From the NCBI GenBank assembly GCA_036939755.1, contig JALLAZ010001067.1, forward strand, positions 1 through 14,109: a DNA stretch of 14,109 nucleotides. Direction: 5' to 3'. Positions 13,753 to 14,109 of the stretch are shown here, piece after piece. Below the pieces are notes generated by a model. The model searched no databases, was not told where the DNA came from, and saw only the letters and a list, made by a program, of their open reading frames with translations. Both the position numbers and the translations under genes were made by a program. The stretch's first letter is position 1, and the number at the start of each line of letters is the position of its first letter. This stretch comes from Stephanodiscus triporus. Lineage: Eukaryota > Bacillariophyta > Thalassiosirophyceae > Thalassiosirales > Thalassiosiraceae.

Positions 13753-14109
13753 ATTTTATTTAGGTTTAGGTTCCTATCGATACACATCTATCCTTACAAT
13801 CATCGCAGTTTTGTTTTGCATTGCAATCCAACCCCCTCCTTGTCCGCCGCGACAACGATCTCTTCTTCCCCTCACAATCGAGCGCCCAAGGAATGCGGCG
13901 CACTGTCGCGGCGGCGCCGTCGATGTTGTCCCGATCGTCGTCGAGGCAGTCGCGACTCTGATTCCTTCTTCGATGCCGTTCGATCGTGCTCGAACGAACG
14001 CCCCCCCCTCATGATCATCCTCGCGTCGTGTCGTCGACCAGGCCGTCGTCGCGACGCATCCTCCTCTGCCGCCGCCGTCGTCGTCATCATCGTCGTCGTG
14101 GGTCGGGAC
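13753..14109. other. 3' region, then GC-rich trinucleotide sequence
   Basis: 13753-13850 is A/T-richer and is likely the 3' UTR and downstream flank of the three-exon gene. From about 13850 the sequence becomes rich in CGA/GTC/GCC triplets like 10500-11750. A minus-strand frame from ATG 14090 to TGA 13872 would encode a 72-residue Arg/Ser-rich peptide. It may be the start of a gene or just a frame kept open by composition (confidence in it as a gene about 0.15). Confidence 0.45.

Overview
The window looks like nuclear DNA of a diatom or a close stramenopile relative. The main reason is a Ty1/copia-type LTR retrotransposon whose reverse transcriptase and RNase H motifs match what I know of the diatom CoDi group. 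Supporting signs are short GT-AG introns and stretches of GAC/TCG/CGA-rich coding DNA. No prokaryotic gene organisation is visible.

Layout. 1-1753: left flank of ordinary composition, with an (AC)n microsatellite, a near-perfect 57-nt hairpin (642-698) and a possible small host gene (1059-1642, plausible with one 50-nt intron). 1754-10218: a retrotransposon on the minus strand. In sense order it has a very short 5' LTR (10133-10218), a possible tRNA-primer site, a leader, a long gag (ATG at 9940, about 1,090 codons, zinc knuckle near its end), an in-frame UGA followed by CUAG and a hairpin, then protease, integrase, a PDZ-like segment, reverse transcriptase and RNase H (stop at 1874), a G7 polypurine tract and a short 3' LTR (1754-1837). 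The copy is broken: two homopolymer frameshifts and one in-frame TGA in gag, a 62-bp tandem duplication inside the PDZ-like segment, and several shifts in the RT region.

10219-11827: right flank, extremely rich in GAC/GTC/TCG trinucleotides. It carries a plus-strand open frame with a beta-propeller-like stretch, but the frame is interrupted by a TAG and probably by a shift at a G run. 11977-13752: a convincing three-exon plus-strand gene of 534 residues and unknown function, with a possible dsRNA-binding-like region and an octapeptide RSPRPDN-type tail. 13753-14109: its 3' region, then GC-rich trinucleotide sequence running off the window.

The points most worth attention are the gag-pol junction, which has the hallmarks of programmed stop-codon readthrough (UGA CUAG plus an 8-bp stem 5 nt downstream), and the PDZ-like segment between integrase and reverse transcriptase. 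All calls come from reading the sequence and from memory of protein families; no database search was possible.
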